From: Polyangium sp. 6x1
Lineage (GTDB): Bacteria; Myxococcota_A; Polyangia; Polyangiales; Polyangiaceae
Assembly: GCF_029946515.1 (NCBI RefSeq)
Contig: NZ_JARZHH010000061.1
Coordinates: forward strand, 1-64,000
Length of the DNA stretch: 64,000 bases
Direction: 5' to 3'
Shown here: positions 51,920-62,467 of the stretch, one piece after another
Layout of the letters: every line of letters starts with the position of its first letter
Position numbering within the stretch: position 1 is the stretch's first letter
Position numbers and translations under genes: made by a program
The notes under the pieces: model-generated
The model's input: only the letters and a program-made list of their open reading frames with translations
Told to the model about the DNA's origin: nothing
The model's database searches: none

Positions 51920-52870
51920 ATGTTCCAGTCGATCGAGATCGAACGGTTTCGCGGGTTCTCCCGGCTCGCCTTGAGCGATCTCGGCCGTGTGAACCTCGTC
52001 GTTGGTGAGAACAACACGGGGAAGACGTCGCTGCTGGAGGCGCTCACGTTGCTCGCGAATCCCGGCATGATGAAGAACATGCCCGGGCTCTTCCGTGCCA
52101 ACGCAGGGACGGTGGACGAGCGCTTCTATAGGTGGTTGCCGAAGCATGGCGCGGATGTCGTGGAAGCCGAGCTGAAGGCGGTGGCCTCGGCTTCACCGCA
52201 GAGGCGTATCCTCTTGGTGAAGGGCGATTCGGCGGCTACCGAGGGCGACGAGCTGGAGCTTGGTTGGCAGCAAGGCGAGCTTCGTCTCCTTCACAGCAGG
52301 CGGTTGTCCAAGCTCTTCATCCATGCGGTCTCCGTTCAGCAGCGATCGCCCGATTCGATGATCGACGCCTTCGCGGAGACGGTCCGCGCACCCGAAGACG
52401 AGCAGTTGCTGGTCTCGCTTCTCAACAAGGTCGATGGCCGTATCCGCTCCGTGCGTATCGACGCGGTCGATTCGAAGCCGTTCATCGCCGTCGATGTGGG
52501 TCTGCGCGAACGCATCCCGCTCTCCCAGGCAGGGCAGGGGATTTACCGGCTCGTCGGGATCTTCTCGGCGCTCATCGGCCACAAGCCGAACCTTTGCTTC
52601 ATCGACGAGATCGAGAACGGCATCCACTACACCGCGCTCCCCACGGTCTGGAAGGGGATCGCCGAAGTCGCCGAGCGCCTCGGCATCCAGGTCTTCGCCA
52701 CGACCCACTCGCGGGAGTGCTTCGTTGCTGCACACGAGTGCTTCGCGGAGCGCGAGCACTACGACTTTCGCGTGATCCAGCTCTACCGCCTGGGCGATGC
52801 GGCGGAGGGACGCACGCTGGACCGCAAGCACATCGAAGCGGCCATCGCCGCCGACATCGAGCTTCGTTGA
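51920..52870 (+). CDS. OLD-like/AAA ATPase (SMC-type P-loop)
   Basis: The 316-residue protein has Walker A VNLVVGENNTGKTSLLEA, a signature-like LSQAGQGIYRLVGIFS, Walker B LCFIDEIENGIHY and an H-loop FATTHSREC. This is the ABC/SMC-like AAA_15/AAA_21 class seen in OLD nucleases and phage-defence ATPases such as GajA and AriA. Unlike full OLD proteins there is no fused TOPRIM nuclease domain. An 8-base gap leads to a miniature partner gene. The start ATG at 51920 follows GGCGAGG. It sits right after the palindrome array. Confidence 0.8.
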   Translation: MFQSIEIERFRGFSRLALSDLGRVNLVVGENNTGKTSLLEALTLLANPGMMKNMPGLFRANAGTVDERFYRWLPKHGADVVEAELKAVASASPQRRILLVKGDSAATEGDELELGWQQGELRLLHSRRLSKLFIHAVSVQQRSPDSMIDAFAETVRAPEDEQLLVSLLNKVDGRIRSVRIDAVDSKPFIAVDVGLRERIPLSQAGQGIYRLVGIFSALIGHKPNLCFIDEIENGIHYTALPTVWKGIAEVAERLGIQVFATTHSRECFVAAHECFAEREHYDFRVIQLYRLGDAAEGRTLDRKHIEAAIAADIELR

Positions 52871-52877
52871 GATCGCG

Positions 52878-53210
52878 ATGACCCACCTGCATGATCTCAA
52901 GGCGGCCAGCCGAGTGCTGCTCGTCGAGGGCTACGGCGACGGCAACACCGGCGAGATCGAGTCCCTCGTCTGGCGAGCCTGGTCGAACGACCCCGAGAAT
53001 GCTGGGCCGAGGGCGTGCGTCGAGACATTCCTCGCCTGCATGGACGGCCAAGGTCATCGGGCAAAAAGCCCCGACAAAGGACGGATCAGTGCGCTCCTCT
53101 CGGTCCTCAGCGACGAGGATCCTCGCCTGGGCCCTGGAGCGAGGGATGGCGTCTTCGATTTCTCCCGTCCCGAGCTCCAGCCCCTCACCGACTTCCTCCG
53201 CCGCCTCTGA
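52878..53210 (+). CDS. Miniature protein resembling the ends of a DUF3226/TOPRIM-type partner
   Basis: The 110-residue protein is immediately downstream of the ATPase. Its beginning (SRVLLVEGYGD) resembles the first strand of a DUF3226/TOPRIM domain, and its end (ETFLACMDGQ ... GVFDFSRPELQPLTDFLRRL) resembles the end of such partners. The acidic catalytic core between them is absent. It looks either internally deleted or naturally compact; the resemblance is weak and from memory of the family. The frame is open and undamaged. fmt begins 17 bases downstream. Confidence 0.6.
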   Translation: MTHLHDLKAASRVLLVEGYGDGNTGEIESLVWRAWSNDPENAGPRACVETFLACMDGQGHRAKSPDKGRISALLSVLSDEDPRLGPGARDGVFDFSRPELQPLTDFLRRL

Positions 53211-53227
53211 AGCGCTACACCCCGCCC

Positions 53228-54160
53228 GTGCGCGCCCTCTTCTTCGGCACCCCTGCCATCTCCGTCCCTGCGCTCGACGCGCTCCATGCGATCGCCGAGA
53301 TCCCGCTCGTCATCTGCCAGCCTGATCGCCCGGCCGGTCGTGGCCTCGAGCTGCGTGCGCCGCCCGTCAAGCAGCGTGCCCTCGAGCTCGGCTTGCGCGT
53401 CGAGCAACCGCTCAAGGTCAAAACACCGGAGTTCGCCCAGCTCATCGCGGAGACGAACGCCGACGTCGCGCTCGTCATCGCTTATGGCCGCATCCTGACG
53501 AAGACCGTGCTCGACACGCCTCGCCGCGGCTGCATGAACCTGCACGCGTCGATCCTGCCCAAGTACCGCGGCGCGGCGCCGATCACCTGGGCCATCGTGA
53601 ACGGCGAGCGCGAGACCGGCGTCTGCCTCATGCAGATGGACGAGGGCATGGACACGGGACCGGTCTACTCCACGCACCGGATCCCGATCGGCGAGGACAT
53701 GACCGCCGATGAGCTCTACGTCGAGCTTGGCGCGCTCGCGGCGCGCGTCGTGCGTGAGGATTTCGCCCGCGCCGTGTCGGGGGAGCTCGTCGCTGCGCCG
53801 CAGGATCCTGCGGCGGCGACGATGGCGCCGCTGCTGGACAAGGAGCACGGTCGCGTCGATTGGTCGAAGCCTGCCCGCGCCGTGCACGATCACGTCCGCG
53901 GCATGACGTCGTGGCCCGGCGCGTTCACGACGTGCGCAGGCAAAGGGCTGAAGGTGCTCGCAACGAAGGTAGCCACCGAGCAAGGTGTGCGCGGGGCGCC
54001 CGGCGAGATCACCGCCGCGGACAAATGGGGCGCGGAGATCGCGTGTGGCGCGGGCTCGATCACGCTCGTGCGTGGGCAGCTCGAAGGGCGGAAGCCTCTG
54101 TCCGCGCAGGAGCTCGTGGCCGGTCGTGCCCTCGCGAAGGGCATGATCCTCGGCGCTTGA
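53228..54160 (+). CDS. fmt: Methionyl-tRNA formyltransferase
   Basis: The 310-residue protein, read from the GTG at 53228, begins RALFFGTPAISVPALDAL. It contains the 10-formyl-THF binding and catalytic motif (CMNLHASILPKYRGAAPITW) and the Asp in MDEGMDTGPV, plus a C-terminal OB domain. It formylates initiator Met-tRNA. Length is normal. The usual partner def (peptide deformylase) is not adjacent; the upstream neighbours are the ATPase pair, and an FGE-like gene is convergent, six bases away. Confidence 0.93.
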   Translation: MRALFFGTPAISVPALDALHAIAEIPLVICQPDRPAGRGLELRAPPVKQRALELGLRVEQPLKVKTPEFAQLIAETNADVALVIAYGRILTKTVLDTPRRGCMNLHASILPKYRGAAPITWAIVNGERETGVCLMQMDEGMDTGPVYSTHRIPIGEDMTADELYVELGALAARVVREDFARAVSGELVAAPQDPAAATMAPLLDKEHGRVDWSKPARAVHDHVRGMTSWPGAFTTCAGKGLKVLATKVATEQGVRGAPGEITAADKWGAEIACGAGSITLVRGQLEGRKPLSAQELVAGRALAKGMILGA

Positions 54161-54166
54161 CGCTCC

Positions 54167-55033
54167 CTATCCCGCGCGCTTCTTCCGCTTCTTCTTCGCC
54201 GGCTTCGGCTTCGCGTCGCCGCTCTCGTCCTTCGTTCCGTCGCCGTCGACCTTCGCCTTCGTCGTATCGGAGAGCTTGCCGGGATCGGCGCAGCAGCGGA
54301 AGCCCGTCTCGTAAAACGTGAAACCCGGCTCGTGCGCGTCGTTCGTCCCGCGGCAGCCCGTCCACGGCTTCGCCCAGAATCCGCCCATGAGCGCGCCGGG
54401 GAATTTGCGTCCGGGCCGCGTCGCGACCCACTCCTCGACGTTGCCCATCATGTCGTAGATGCCGAACGGCGAGACGCAGCTCAGGTACGAGCCGCTCGTC
54501 GACCCTTGCCAGAGCTTCTCGAGCTCCTTCTTTTCGTCCTCGCCGCCGGCCGCGAGTGCGCGCGCGTCGAACGGACGCCACCCCTTGTCGCTGTTGCATT
54601 GCGTCCGGTTCACCTGCCAGCCGTACGCGAGGGGCCTGCGCTCTCCGCCCTCGCAGGCGAGCTCCCACTCCTGCTCGCTGCACACGCGCTTGCCGCGCTC
54701 GCCGCACCAGCGCTCGGCCATGCGGAACGACTGCATCACGAGCGGCCGCGCGCCGCGGCGGTTCGGCGCCTCGAACTGATCCATGCAGACGCGGATGTCG
54801 TTCCGCGACCCTTCCTCGCCCGTGAGGCCCTCGTGATAGGCGAAGCAATGGGTGGTCTTCGCGTCCTTGCGAGGGTCCGTGCAGAGGTGCTGGATCTCGT
54901 CGGCGTGCGTGCCCGTGACGAGGCGCATGTCGCTCGGGCACTCGGGGGTCGGGCCTGGATCGAGCGAAGGCGCTGCGGGGACGTAGAGCAGGTAGGCAGC
55001 GAGGGACAACGTCGCGACGACCGGATCGAGCAA
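54167..55033 (-). CDS. Formylglycine-generating enzyme-like (SUMF1-type) protein with basic tail
   Basis: The 288-residue protein starts at the ATG at 55033 and has a hydrophobic N-terminus (LDPVVATLSLAAYLLYVPAAP). The FGE-sulfatase region covers MRLVTGTH, RGKRVCSEQEWELACEGG, SPFGIYDMMGNVEEWVAT and FYETGFRCCAD. True FGEs use two Cys at the C-terminus; a CC pair is present in GFRCCAD, but the surrounding spacing differs from the canonical enzyme. The C-terminus is Lys-rich (KPKPAKKKRKKRAG). It probably acts as a binding domain, as such proteins often do in myxobacteria, rather than as a sulfatase activator. Confidence 0.78.
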   Translation of the reverse strand: MLDPVVATLSLAAYLLYVPAAPSLDPGPTPECPSDMRLVTGTHADEIQHLCTDPRKDAKTTHCFAYHEGLTGEEGSRNDIRVCMDQFEAPNRRGARPLVMQSFRMAERWCGERGKRVCSEQEWELACEGGERRPLAYGWQVNRTQCNSDKGWRPFDARALAAGGEDEKKELEKLWQGSTSGSYLSCVSPFGIYDMMGNVEEWVATRPGRKFPGALMGGFWAKPWTGCRGTNDAHEPGFTFYETGFRCCADPGKLSDTTKAKVDGDGTKDESGDAKPKPAKKKRKKRAG

Positions 55034-55423
55034 GCGGCGGCCTCCAGCAAGGCGAAGGCTGCCCGCGCGCTCGCGGTCGCAGAGCGAAGGAGCAGCCTGT
55101 TCCCGGGCGCATGGTACCCGCCCGGGACGTGGGCGCTAGCCGTGGCGGGCTCTTCAAAACCTCGGAGAACGCCCTACGGCACCCCCTTGGACCCCGAGGC
55201 CGGATGAAATCTCCCGCAGGGGCCTGGCATGGGGCGTGCGTCGTGTCTACGTTGACCGCCGCCTCCGAGACCCCGTTCGGGCGTTGCTTGCTCCGCGGGG
55301 CTGCGGAGGACATCAAACCGATTGACGCTATTCGTGAGCTGGCCTCTGTAGGGTCCAGCAATTGCCGCTGATGCCGGTCGGAGCTGCTCCCGTCCCGGGT
55401 AGCTTCGCAGAGGAGATCGTCTC
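55034..55423. other. 390-base divergent intergenic region upstream of lon
   Basis: No gene is seen. A perfect 9-bp stem (TCCCGGGCG at 55101-55109, CGCCCGGGA at 55119-55127) with a 9-base loop lies between the divergent FGE-like and lon genes. A weak promoter-like pair (TTGACG at 55322, TGTAGG at 55347, 19-base spacer) lies 70-100 bases upstream of lon. A ribosome site GAGGAG precedes the lon ATG. No heat-shock (CIRCE or sigma-32-like) box was noticed. Confidence 0.4.
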
Positions 55424-57874
<2,451 letters not shown>

Positions 57875-57895
57875 CGCGGGTTTGTCCGAAATGAA

Positions 57896-57937
57896 CCACG
57901 GGGGGGATGCTTCGCGCATCGCCCCCGTGGCCTTTTG
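57896..57937 (+). terminator. Rho-independent-type terminator after lon
   Basis: A strong stem CCACGGGGG..GCCCCCGTGG with a GATGCTTCGCGCATC inner part is followed by CCTTTTG, 22 bases after the lon stop. The T-run is short for an intrinsic terminator but the stem is exceptionally stable. Confidence 0.7.
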
Positions 57938-58017
57938 TGGCGCCGATCCCCGCGCTCGCCCGACAGCGCGCGGAGCGGGAGACCCGCGGCGGACAAAAAT
58001 GTTAATGTGGCGGGCGG

Positions 58018-59292
58018 ATGAAGCCCTGTCCCAGCTGTCAGTGGATGCTCAAGGACACGGACTCGGTCTGCAACATGTGCGGAGCGTCCGTGGGGGGTGG
58101 AGCAGGCGCGCCGGCGCCGCCTCCGATGGGTGGAGCGGGGGCCTACGCGCCTCCGGGGCCCCCGGGGATGGGCGGCGGCTACCCCGCGCCTCCGCCAAAG
58201 ATCAACGCCGGCGGCGGGATGGCGCCTCCGCCGCCCGTCACGCCCGGAGCCTATCCGCCGCCGCCGATGGCCGGAGGCGGGATGCCGGCCGCGAGCGCGT
58301 TCTCGTCGAGCGACGTCGACGATAGCCCGATGCGCTCGCCCTGGGCGCGTGAGGCGCCGAAGCCCGCGCCGCAGCAGCCGATGGGCGCGCCGCCCGGGAT
58401 GCCCGCGGCCCCGCAGTTCGGAGCGCCGCCCGCGCCCGGCGGGATGCCGTTCGGAGGCGCGCCGCTCGGAGCGCCGCCGATGGGTCCGCCGCCGCAGGTG
58501 CCCGGTGCGCCTTCGTTCGGACAACCTCCGCCGATGGCGCAGCCGATGGGGCAGCCCGCGCCGACGTTCGGCAACCCAGGCCTCGGCGGCGCGCCTCCGA
58601 TGGCGGTGCCGCAGATGGCACCGCAGATGGCGCCGCAGATGGCGCCGCAGATGGCGCCGCAGATGGCGCCGCAGATGGCGCCGCAGATGGCCCCGCAGAT
58701 GGCGGTACCGCAGATGGGCCCGCCGCCGATGGTGCCGCAAGGCGGCGTGGGCGCGATGCCCGCGGCGCCGCCGCGCCTGACGGGGCCGGGTCAGCTCGGT
58801 GGGCTCGCGCCGCCGCCGATGGTCGCGCCGCCGCCGATGATGACGCCGGGCGGGCTCGGGGGAGGCGGGATGGGGCAGCCGCCGATGGTCGCGCCGCCGA
58901 TGGTCTCGCCGGGCTCGCTGTCGGGCCCCGCGGCCGCGCCGCCGGCGGTGACGCCGTCGGGGCAACGCGTGCTCGTCGGCTTCCTCGTGACGTTCCAGAA
59001 CGATCCGGGCGGCAGCTTCTGGGCGATCCACAGCGGCCGCACGCAGCTCGGCCGGAGCGGCGGGGACAGCGGCGTGGACATCGCGGTCTCCGACGGGAGC
59101 ACGTCGTCGCGCCACGCCACGATCCACGCGGATCCCGCGACGGGTCAGGCGTTCGTCGAGGACGACAACTCGCGCAACGGGACGTTCTTGAACGAGCAGA
59201 AGCTCGTGCCCGGCGATCGCCGGCAGCTCCGCGACAACGATCGGCTGCGCCTCGGCAGCACGACGTTTGTCGTCAAACTATTGGTGTCCTGA
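58018..59292 (+). CDS. Zinc-ribbon, Pro/Met-rich linker and FHA-domain protein
   Basis: The 424-residue protein opens with a zinc ribbon (KPCPSCQWMLKDTDSVCNMCG). A 280-residue low-complexity Pro/Gly/Met/Ala linker follows, and the C-terminal 100 residues are an FHA domain (IHSGRTQLGRS, DGSTSSRHATI, DDNSRNGTFLNE). The FHA binds phosphothreonine, so it probably reads out a Ser/Thr kinase such as those abundant in these bacteria (one lies at 43719-45245). The linker contains tandem MAPQ units. Confidence 0.85.
   Translation: MKPCPSCQWMLKDTDSVCNMCGASVGGGAGAPAPPPMGGAGAYAPPGPPGMGGGYPAPPPKINAGGGMAPPPPVTPGAYPPPPMAGGGMPAASAFSSSDVDDSPMRSPWAREAPKPAPQQPMGAPPGMPAAPQFGAPPAPGGMPFGGAPLGAPPMGPPPQVPGAPSFGQPPPMAQPMGQPAPTFGNPGLGGAPPMAVPQMAPQMAPQMAPQMAPQMAPQMAPQMAPQMAVPQMGPPPMVPQGGVGAMPAAPPRLTGPGQLGGLAPPPMVAPPPMMTPGGLGGGGMGQPPMVAPPMVSPGSLSGPAAAPPAVTPSGQRVLVGFLVTFQNDPGGSFWAIHSGRTQLGRSGGDSGVDIAVSDGSTSSRHATIHADPATGQAFVEDDNSRNGTFLNEQKLVPGDRRQLRDNDRLRLGSTTFVVKLLVS
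58600..58713 (+). repeat. 12-base tandem repeat encoding MAPQ units
   Basis: Six to seven copies of ATGGC(G/A/C)CCGCAG, with 15-base versions at each edge, lie at residues about 195-232 of the FHA protein. Identical consecutive copies point to recent slippage and variable length between strains. Confidence 0.85.
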
Positions 59293-59306
59293 AAAATCGA
59301 GGGGAC

Positions 59307-59340
59307 CGCGCGCGTGGAGCGAGCCTGCTCCACGCGCGCG
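59307..59340. terminator. Long perfect hairpin between convergent genes, bidirectional terminator candidate
   Basis: CGCGCGCGTGGAGC, loop GAGCCT, GCTCCACGCGCGCG: a 14-bp perfect stem 14 bases after the FHA stop and 10 bases before the end of the opposite gene. On the minus strand a TTTTT run follows eleven bases later. Confidence 0.65.
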
Positions 59341-59350
59341 TGTTTGCGTC

Positions 59351-60607
59351 TCAGCCGCCCGCGCCGCCTGCGCCGCCCGCGCCACCTGCGCCGCCTGCGC
59401 CGCCCGCGCCACCTGCGCCGCCGCCGCCTGCATCAGGCGTCGAGCACGCGCCGGCATCGGCGTCCATCCGGCACCGCTTCTCGCCCATCGCGTCGGTGAC
59501 GCAGACGCCGGCGGCGCAGTCCGCGTTGACGAGGCAGGTCTGGCATTCACCGCATTTCTGGGTGCAGATGACGCCGCAGTCGATGTCGCCCTCGATCGCG
59601 TCCTTCGTCTTGTTCGTGCAAATCGGGTTCGCCTGGCACGTCAGGATCCCCGACTCGTCCTTGGCGCAGTTCCTGGAGGCGCAGTCGGCATTCACCACGC
59701 ACTTTTGGCTGTCCTGGCAACCGATGCCGCAGACCGCGCCGCAGTCCGTCGAGGGCTCATCGGGATCCTGCACGCCGTTCGAGCACGTCGCGGACGCGCC
59801 GGGGACCGCGCACTCGAAATACTCGACCACGACCGGCTGCGCGCCGCTGAGCGGGGTCTTCTCGTCGGACGGCATGTCGATCATGCTCGGCGGGTAGAAG
59901 ACACGGAACCGCACGAAGCCGTTCACGCCCACGGCGCCCGCGTTGGACAGGAGCTCGGCCCGCGGCATGAGCTGGTCGTAGTCCTGCTCGATCTGCTGAT
60001 CGCCGTCGCACTTCGAGAGCTGCAGCCGGTTGAAGCGATGCGTCTCGCCGCTCGGGCACTTCGTGTCGATGAGCTCGCGCTCCGTGATCGACTTGACGGA
60101 GAAGGAGCCGCCGCAGAGCTGCTCCGGCGTGGTGCAATCGACGGGGCCGGCGTCGCTCGTGCCGCCGTCGGGGATGGAAGGGTTCGACTCGATGGAGACG
60201 GCAAACGCCCCATCCGCGCCGATGGCGCCCGCGCCGCACAACGTCGCGTCGCCGTTGATGATCGCGAACGACGCGGTCGTGACGGGGAACTCGGCGACGT
60301 CGAGCGGCGGATCGAAGATGACCTGTCCGCCGGCCGGGCTATCGAACACGCAGAGGTCGAGTTTGTCGCGCTTGAGGAAGCTGCCGCGGCGCGGAGACGG
60401 CATCGCCGGATCGTTCGGCGGGCTGTTGACGTCGACGACCGCACCACACCGGTCCGTCACCTCGAGGGCGAACTTGCGGTAGCAGTTGTTCGTGTCGCCG
60501 ATCCAGCCGCAGAGATCGTCGAGGTTGTCGGAGGGGGTGCAGGCGGCGAGGTACGCGCCGATGACGGTCGGGATGGCGGTGAGGGCAAAGGCGAGCCGGA
60601 AGCGCAT
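59351..60607 (-). CDS. Cys-rich lipoprotein with repetitive AGG tail
   Basis: The 418-residue protein has a lipoprotein signal (TAIPTVIGAYLAACTPSD). An N-terminal domain with paired Cys (LDDLCGWIGDTNNCY), a jelly-roll-like middle and a Cys-rich region with CxxxC and NADC repeats (SQKCVVNADCASRNCA, GECQTCLVNADCAAGVC) follow. The latter resemble myxobacterial 'Dickkopf/TNFR-like' cysteine modules. The C-terminus is a pure (GGA)n tail of about 27 residues encoded by 9-base repeats (59354-59430). A surface adhesin-type role is plausible but unproved. Confidence 0.75.
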   Translation of the reverse strand: MRFRLAFALTAIPTVIGAYLAACTPSDNLDDLCGWIGDTNNCYRKFALEVTDRCGAVVDVNSPPNDPAMPSPRRGSFLKRDKLDLCVFDSPAGGQVIFDPPLDVAEFPVTTASFAIINGDATLCGAGAIGADGAFAVSIESNPSIPDGGTSDAGPVDCTTPEQLCGGSFSVKSITERELIDTKCPSGETHRFNRLQLSKCDGDQQIEQDYDQLMPRAELLSNAGAVGVNGFVRFRVFYPPSMIDMPSDEKTPLSGAQPVVVEYFECAVPGASATCSNGVQDPDEPSTDCGAVCGIGCQDSQKCVVNADCASRNCAKDESGILTCQANPICTNKTKDAIEGDIDCGVICTQKCGECQTCLVNADCAAGVCVTDAMGEKRCRMDADAGACSTPDAGGGGAGGAGGAGGAGGAGGAGGAGG

Positions 60608-60668
60608 GCAGCGAGTTTACGTGAACGACGCGCATCCGGACTACATCCGCGCGCGTCCTTCCCGTCTA

Positions 60669-60791
60669 GCAGGCTGTTGATAAACTTGCTGCGCACCCTG
60701 GATCGTCGGTCGTCGTCCTCGGAATACGCCTGTATTCCTGCGTCCTCCTCCCTAGCTCCAGGGCGCTCGCGGCGTTTTCTCAACAGCCTGC
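60669..60791. mobile_element. MITE-like 123-bp hairpin element
   Basis: Terminal inverted repeat GCAGGCTGTTGATAAA at 60669-60684, mirrored by TTTTCTCAACAGCCTGC at 60775-60791 (12 exact bases at the ends). Inside, GCGCACCCTGGA pairs imperfectly with TCCAGGGCGC, and GGAATAC-GCCT-GTATTCC forms the tip, so the whole element folds into one hairpin. It lies upstream of the Cys-rich lipoprotein gene (starts 60607) and downstream of the next gene (ends 60825). There is no coding capacity, and target duplications were not clear. Confidence 0.7.
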
Positions 60792-60824
60792 GAGCGCGCC
60801 CTCCGCGGGGGAGGGCGCTCGCGC

Positions 60825-61433
60825 TCAGAGCTCGGTGTACGGGCCCGGGACGCCGTACACGTCGTTGGTGCCCGTGTACGCGAACATGCCCCAGCAAACG
60901 AGCTTGTGCTTGAGCGCGAAGGCGACCGACTCGGAGAGGCCGGTCTTCGGCGCCAGGACCGCGAGGTTCGAGCGGTGCACGCCCCACCAGCCCGGGCCGT
61001 GATCGAGCAGCGACTCCTGCAGATCCCGCGTGGCCGCGAAGTGGTCGTCGAGGACGGCGAGGCGGAGGCGGAGGAACTGCTGCGGCTCGCCCTCCTTCTT
61101 CTCGCCCGTGGGGAAGTCGAACCAGTAGAGGTTGTCGCGCGCCTTCTTGGGCTCGATCTTGAGCCCCTGGGTTTCCAGGAACCGCGCGAAATCCTCCGGG
61201 CCGAGCTTCTGCGTGACCGGGTGGGTGTCGACCCCCTTGCAGACGTCGTCCTTGATGACGAAGCCGTTCAGCGAAACGCTGGGGTCCGCCTCGCCTTCCG
61301 GTGTCGTCAGGTGCTCGTCCGGCGAGGGCAAATCGCTCGGATAGTCGATGCCAGCCTCGAGCCCGACGCAGCCGAGGCCGCCGAGCGCGAGGGCGAGGGA
61401 TAGAAGGACGCTACGTTCTGCGAGATACGTCAC
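60825..61433 (-). CDS. Lipoprotein with conserved-looking Trp-rich domain
   Basis: The 202-residue protein is predicted from the GTG at 61433, with GGGGAG seven bases upstream. The signal SVLLSLALALGGLGCVG gives lipobox GLGC. The mature part (FVIKDDVCKGVDTHPVTQK, DNLYWFDFPTGEKKEG, GPGWWGVHRSNLAVLAPKTG) ends with the aromatic GMFAYTGTNDVYGVPGPYTEL. I do not recognise the family. It is separated from the next leftward gene by the MITE-like element. Confidence 0.68.
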   Translation of the reverse strand: MTYLAERSVLLSLALALGGLGCVGLEAGIDYPSDLPSPDEHLTTPEGEADPSVSLNGFVIKDDVCKGVDTHPVTQKLGPEDFARFLETQGLKIEPKKARDNLYWFDFPTGEKKEGEPQQFLRLRLAVLDDHFAATRDLQESLLDHGPGWWGVHRSNLAVLAPKTGLSESVAFALKHKLVCWGMFAYTGTNDVYGVPGPYTEL

Positions 61434-61583
61434 GGTGCACTCCCCAGGTGTCGCACGAGCGGCGCCGGATCCTGGCATCAGCATTGTCCACAGCCGCCCC
61501 GATCATTCAACGGTCTCGGCGAGAAGGCCAAACTCATGAGCGATCATTTGGCCCCGCGACCAGGGTATCCTAAGTTAACCGTG

Positions 61584-62255
61584 ATGAGGCTTGTCGACCT
61601 CTCTTCGCCCTCGCTCCCCAGTGCTTGCCGTCTGGCCGTCGTGCTGGGCGCGCTGACCCTGCCCCTCGTGTCGCTCGGCTGCGGTGGCTCGCCCACCGCG
61701 CCCCAGCGCGACGACGTGTTCTACCTGCACGGCAGCGGGGTCATCGACAAGAACCAGAGCTACGAAGTCTACTTCCCGAAGCTCAACGCCGACGAAAACG
61801 AGCGCCTCCCGCGCCGCGTCGGCGTAGGTGTGCTCGATGGAGACGTGCGCCTCGCGCGGCCCATCGACTGGTACGTACGCGACGCCGACTACTCCCCCGG
61901 GCAGCGCTTCATCTCGTACCAGTCGCCGCGGCAGTTCCTCTTCTCGATCTACGAGCGGATCGATCATCCCGAGGACACGTGGCCCGACGTGATGAAGCGC
62001 TACGAGCGTGACTGCGAGGATCAAGGCGCGCAGATCCTCGCCGGCCGCATGCCCGTGGCGACGGCGAACGCGCAAGCACGAAGCTACATCGTGAAGACGC
62101 GTGTCCCCGCGAAGCCGGCGTACCACTCGTACGCGCACGAAGTTTTGATCCGCAGCGGCAACCGGCTCCTGCTCGTGCAGGTCGTTCACGGCGAGAACAT
62201 CGAGTCGGTCGCCGACGAGATGGCGACGGCGCTGCGCAGCATGCTGGTCTACTGA
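61584..62255 (+). CDS. Lipoprotein, function unknown
   Basis: The 223-residue protein is predicted from the ATG at 61584. The ATG at 61536 in the same frame has a better ribosome site (GAGAAGG) but would give an oddly long leader. The lipobox is SLGC after LGALTLPLVSLGC. The mature sequence is a mixed alpha/beta domain (VFYLHGSGVIDKNQSYEVYF, YERIDHPEDTWPDVMKRY, HEVLIRSGNRLLLVQVVHG) with no recognised motif. It faces tssG, with a REP-like hairpin between. Confidence 0.65.
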   Translation: MRLVDLSSPSLPSACRLAVVLGALTLPLVSLGCGGSPTAPQRDDVFYLHGSGVIDKNQSYEVYFPKLNADENERLPRRVGVGVLDGDVRLARPIDWYVRDADYSPGQRFISYQSPRQFLFSIYERIDHPEDTWPDVMKRYERDCEDQGAQILAGRMPVATANAQARSYIVKTRVPAKPAYHSYAHEVLIRSGNRLLLVQVVHGENIESVADEMATALRSMLVY

Positions 62256-62274
62256 AAGACGCCCTCACCCCCAT

Positions 62275-62300
62275 CCCCCTCTCCCTCGCGGGAGAGGGGG
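62275..62300. repeat. REP-like hairpin between convergent genes
   Basis: CCCCCTCTCCC-TCGC-GGGAGAGGGGG: an 11-bp perfect stem, 19 bases after the lipoprotein stop and inside the 212-base convergent gap before tssG. Sequences of this kind are very common in many bacterial genomes as small interspersed repeats and may act as terminators. Confidence 0.7.
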
Positions 62301-62467
62301 CAAGGTGCGTCGTTCCTGAGAAACCTCTGGACGAGGCCTCGGAACGAAGCGCTCGGGGCAGCGGAACGAAGAGAAGCTGAAACGAGCGCGCGGGGGGTTA
62401 GGGGGGCAGAGGAAGGCCCGGCGATTCTCGCGCAGCGAAAATCGCTTCAGGGCCGACCGGAGCCCCC

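Noticed and set aside
54167-55033. True sulfatase-activating FGE
   Set aside because: The overall domain is present but no sulfatase gene is near and the Cys spacing was not convincing; kept as FGE-like.
60669-60791. Rho-independent terminator
   Set aside because: The hairpin has perfect transposon-like ends and no T-run at one side; better described as a MITE, although it may also end transcription.
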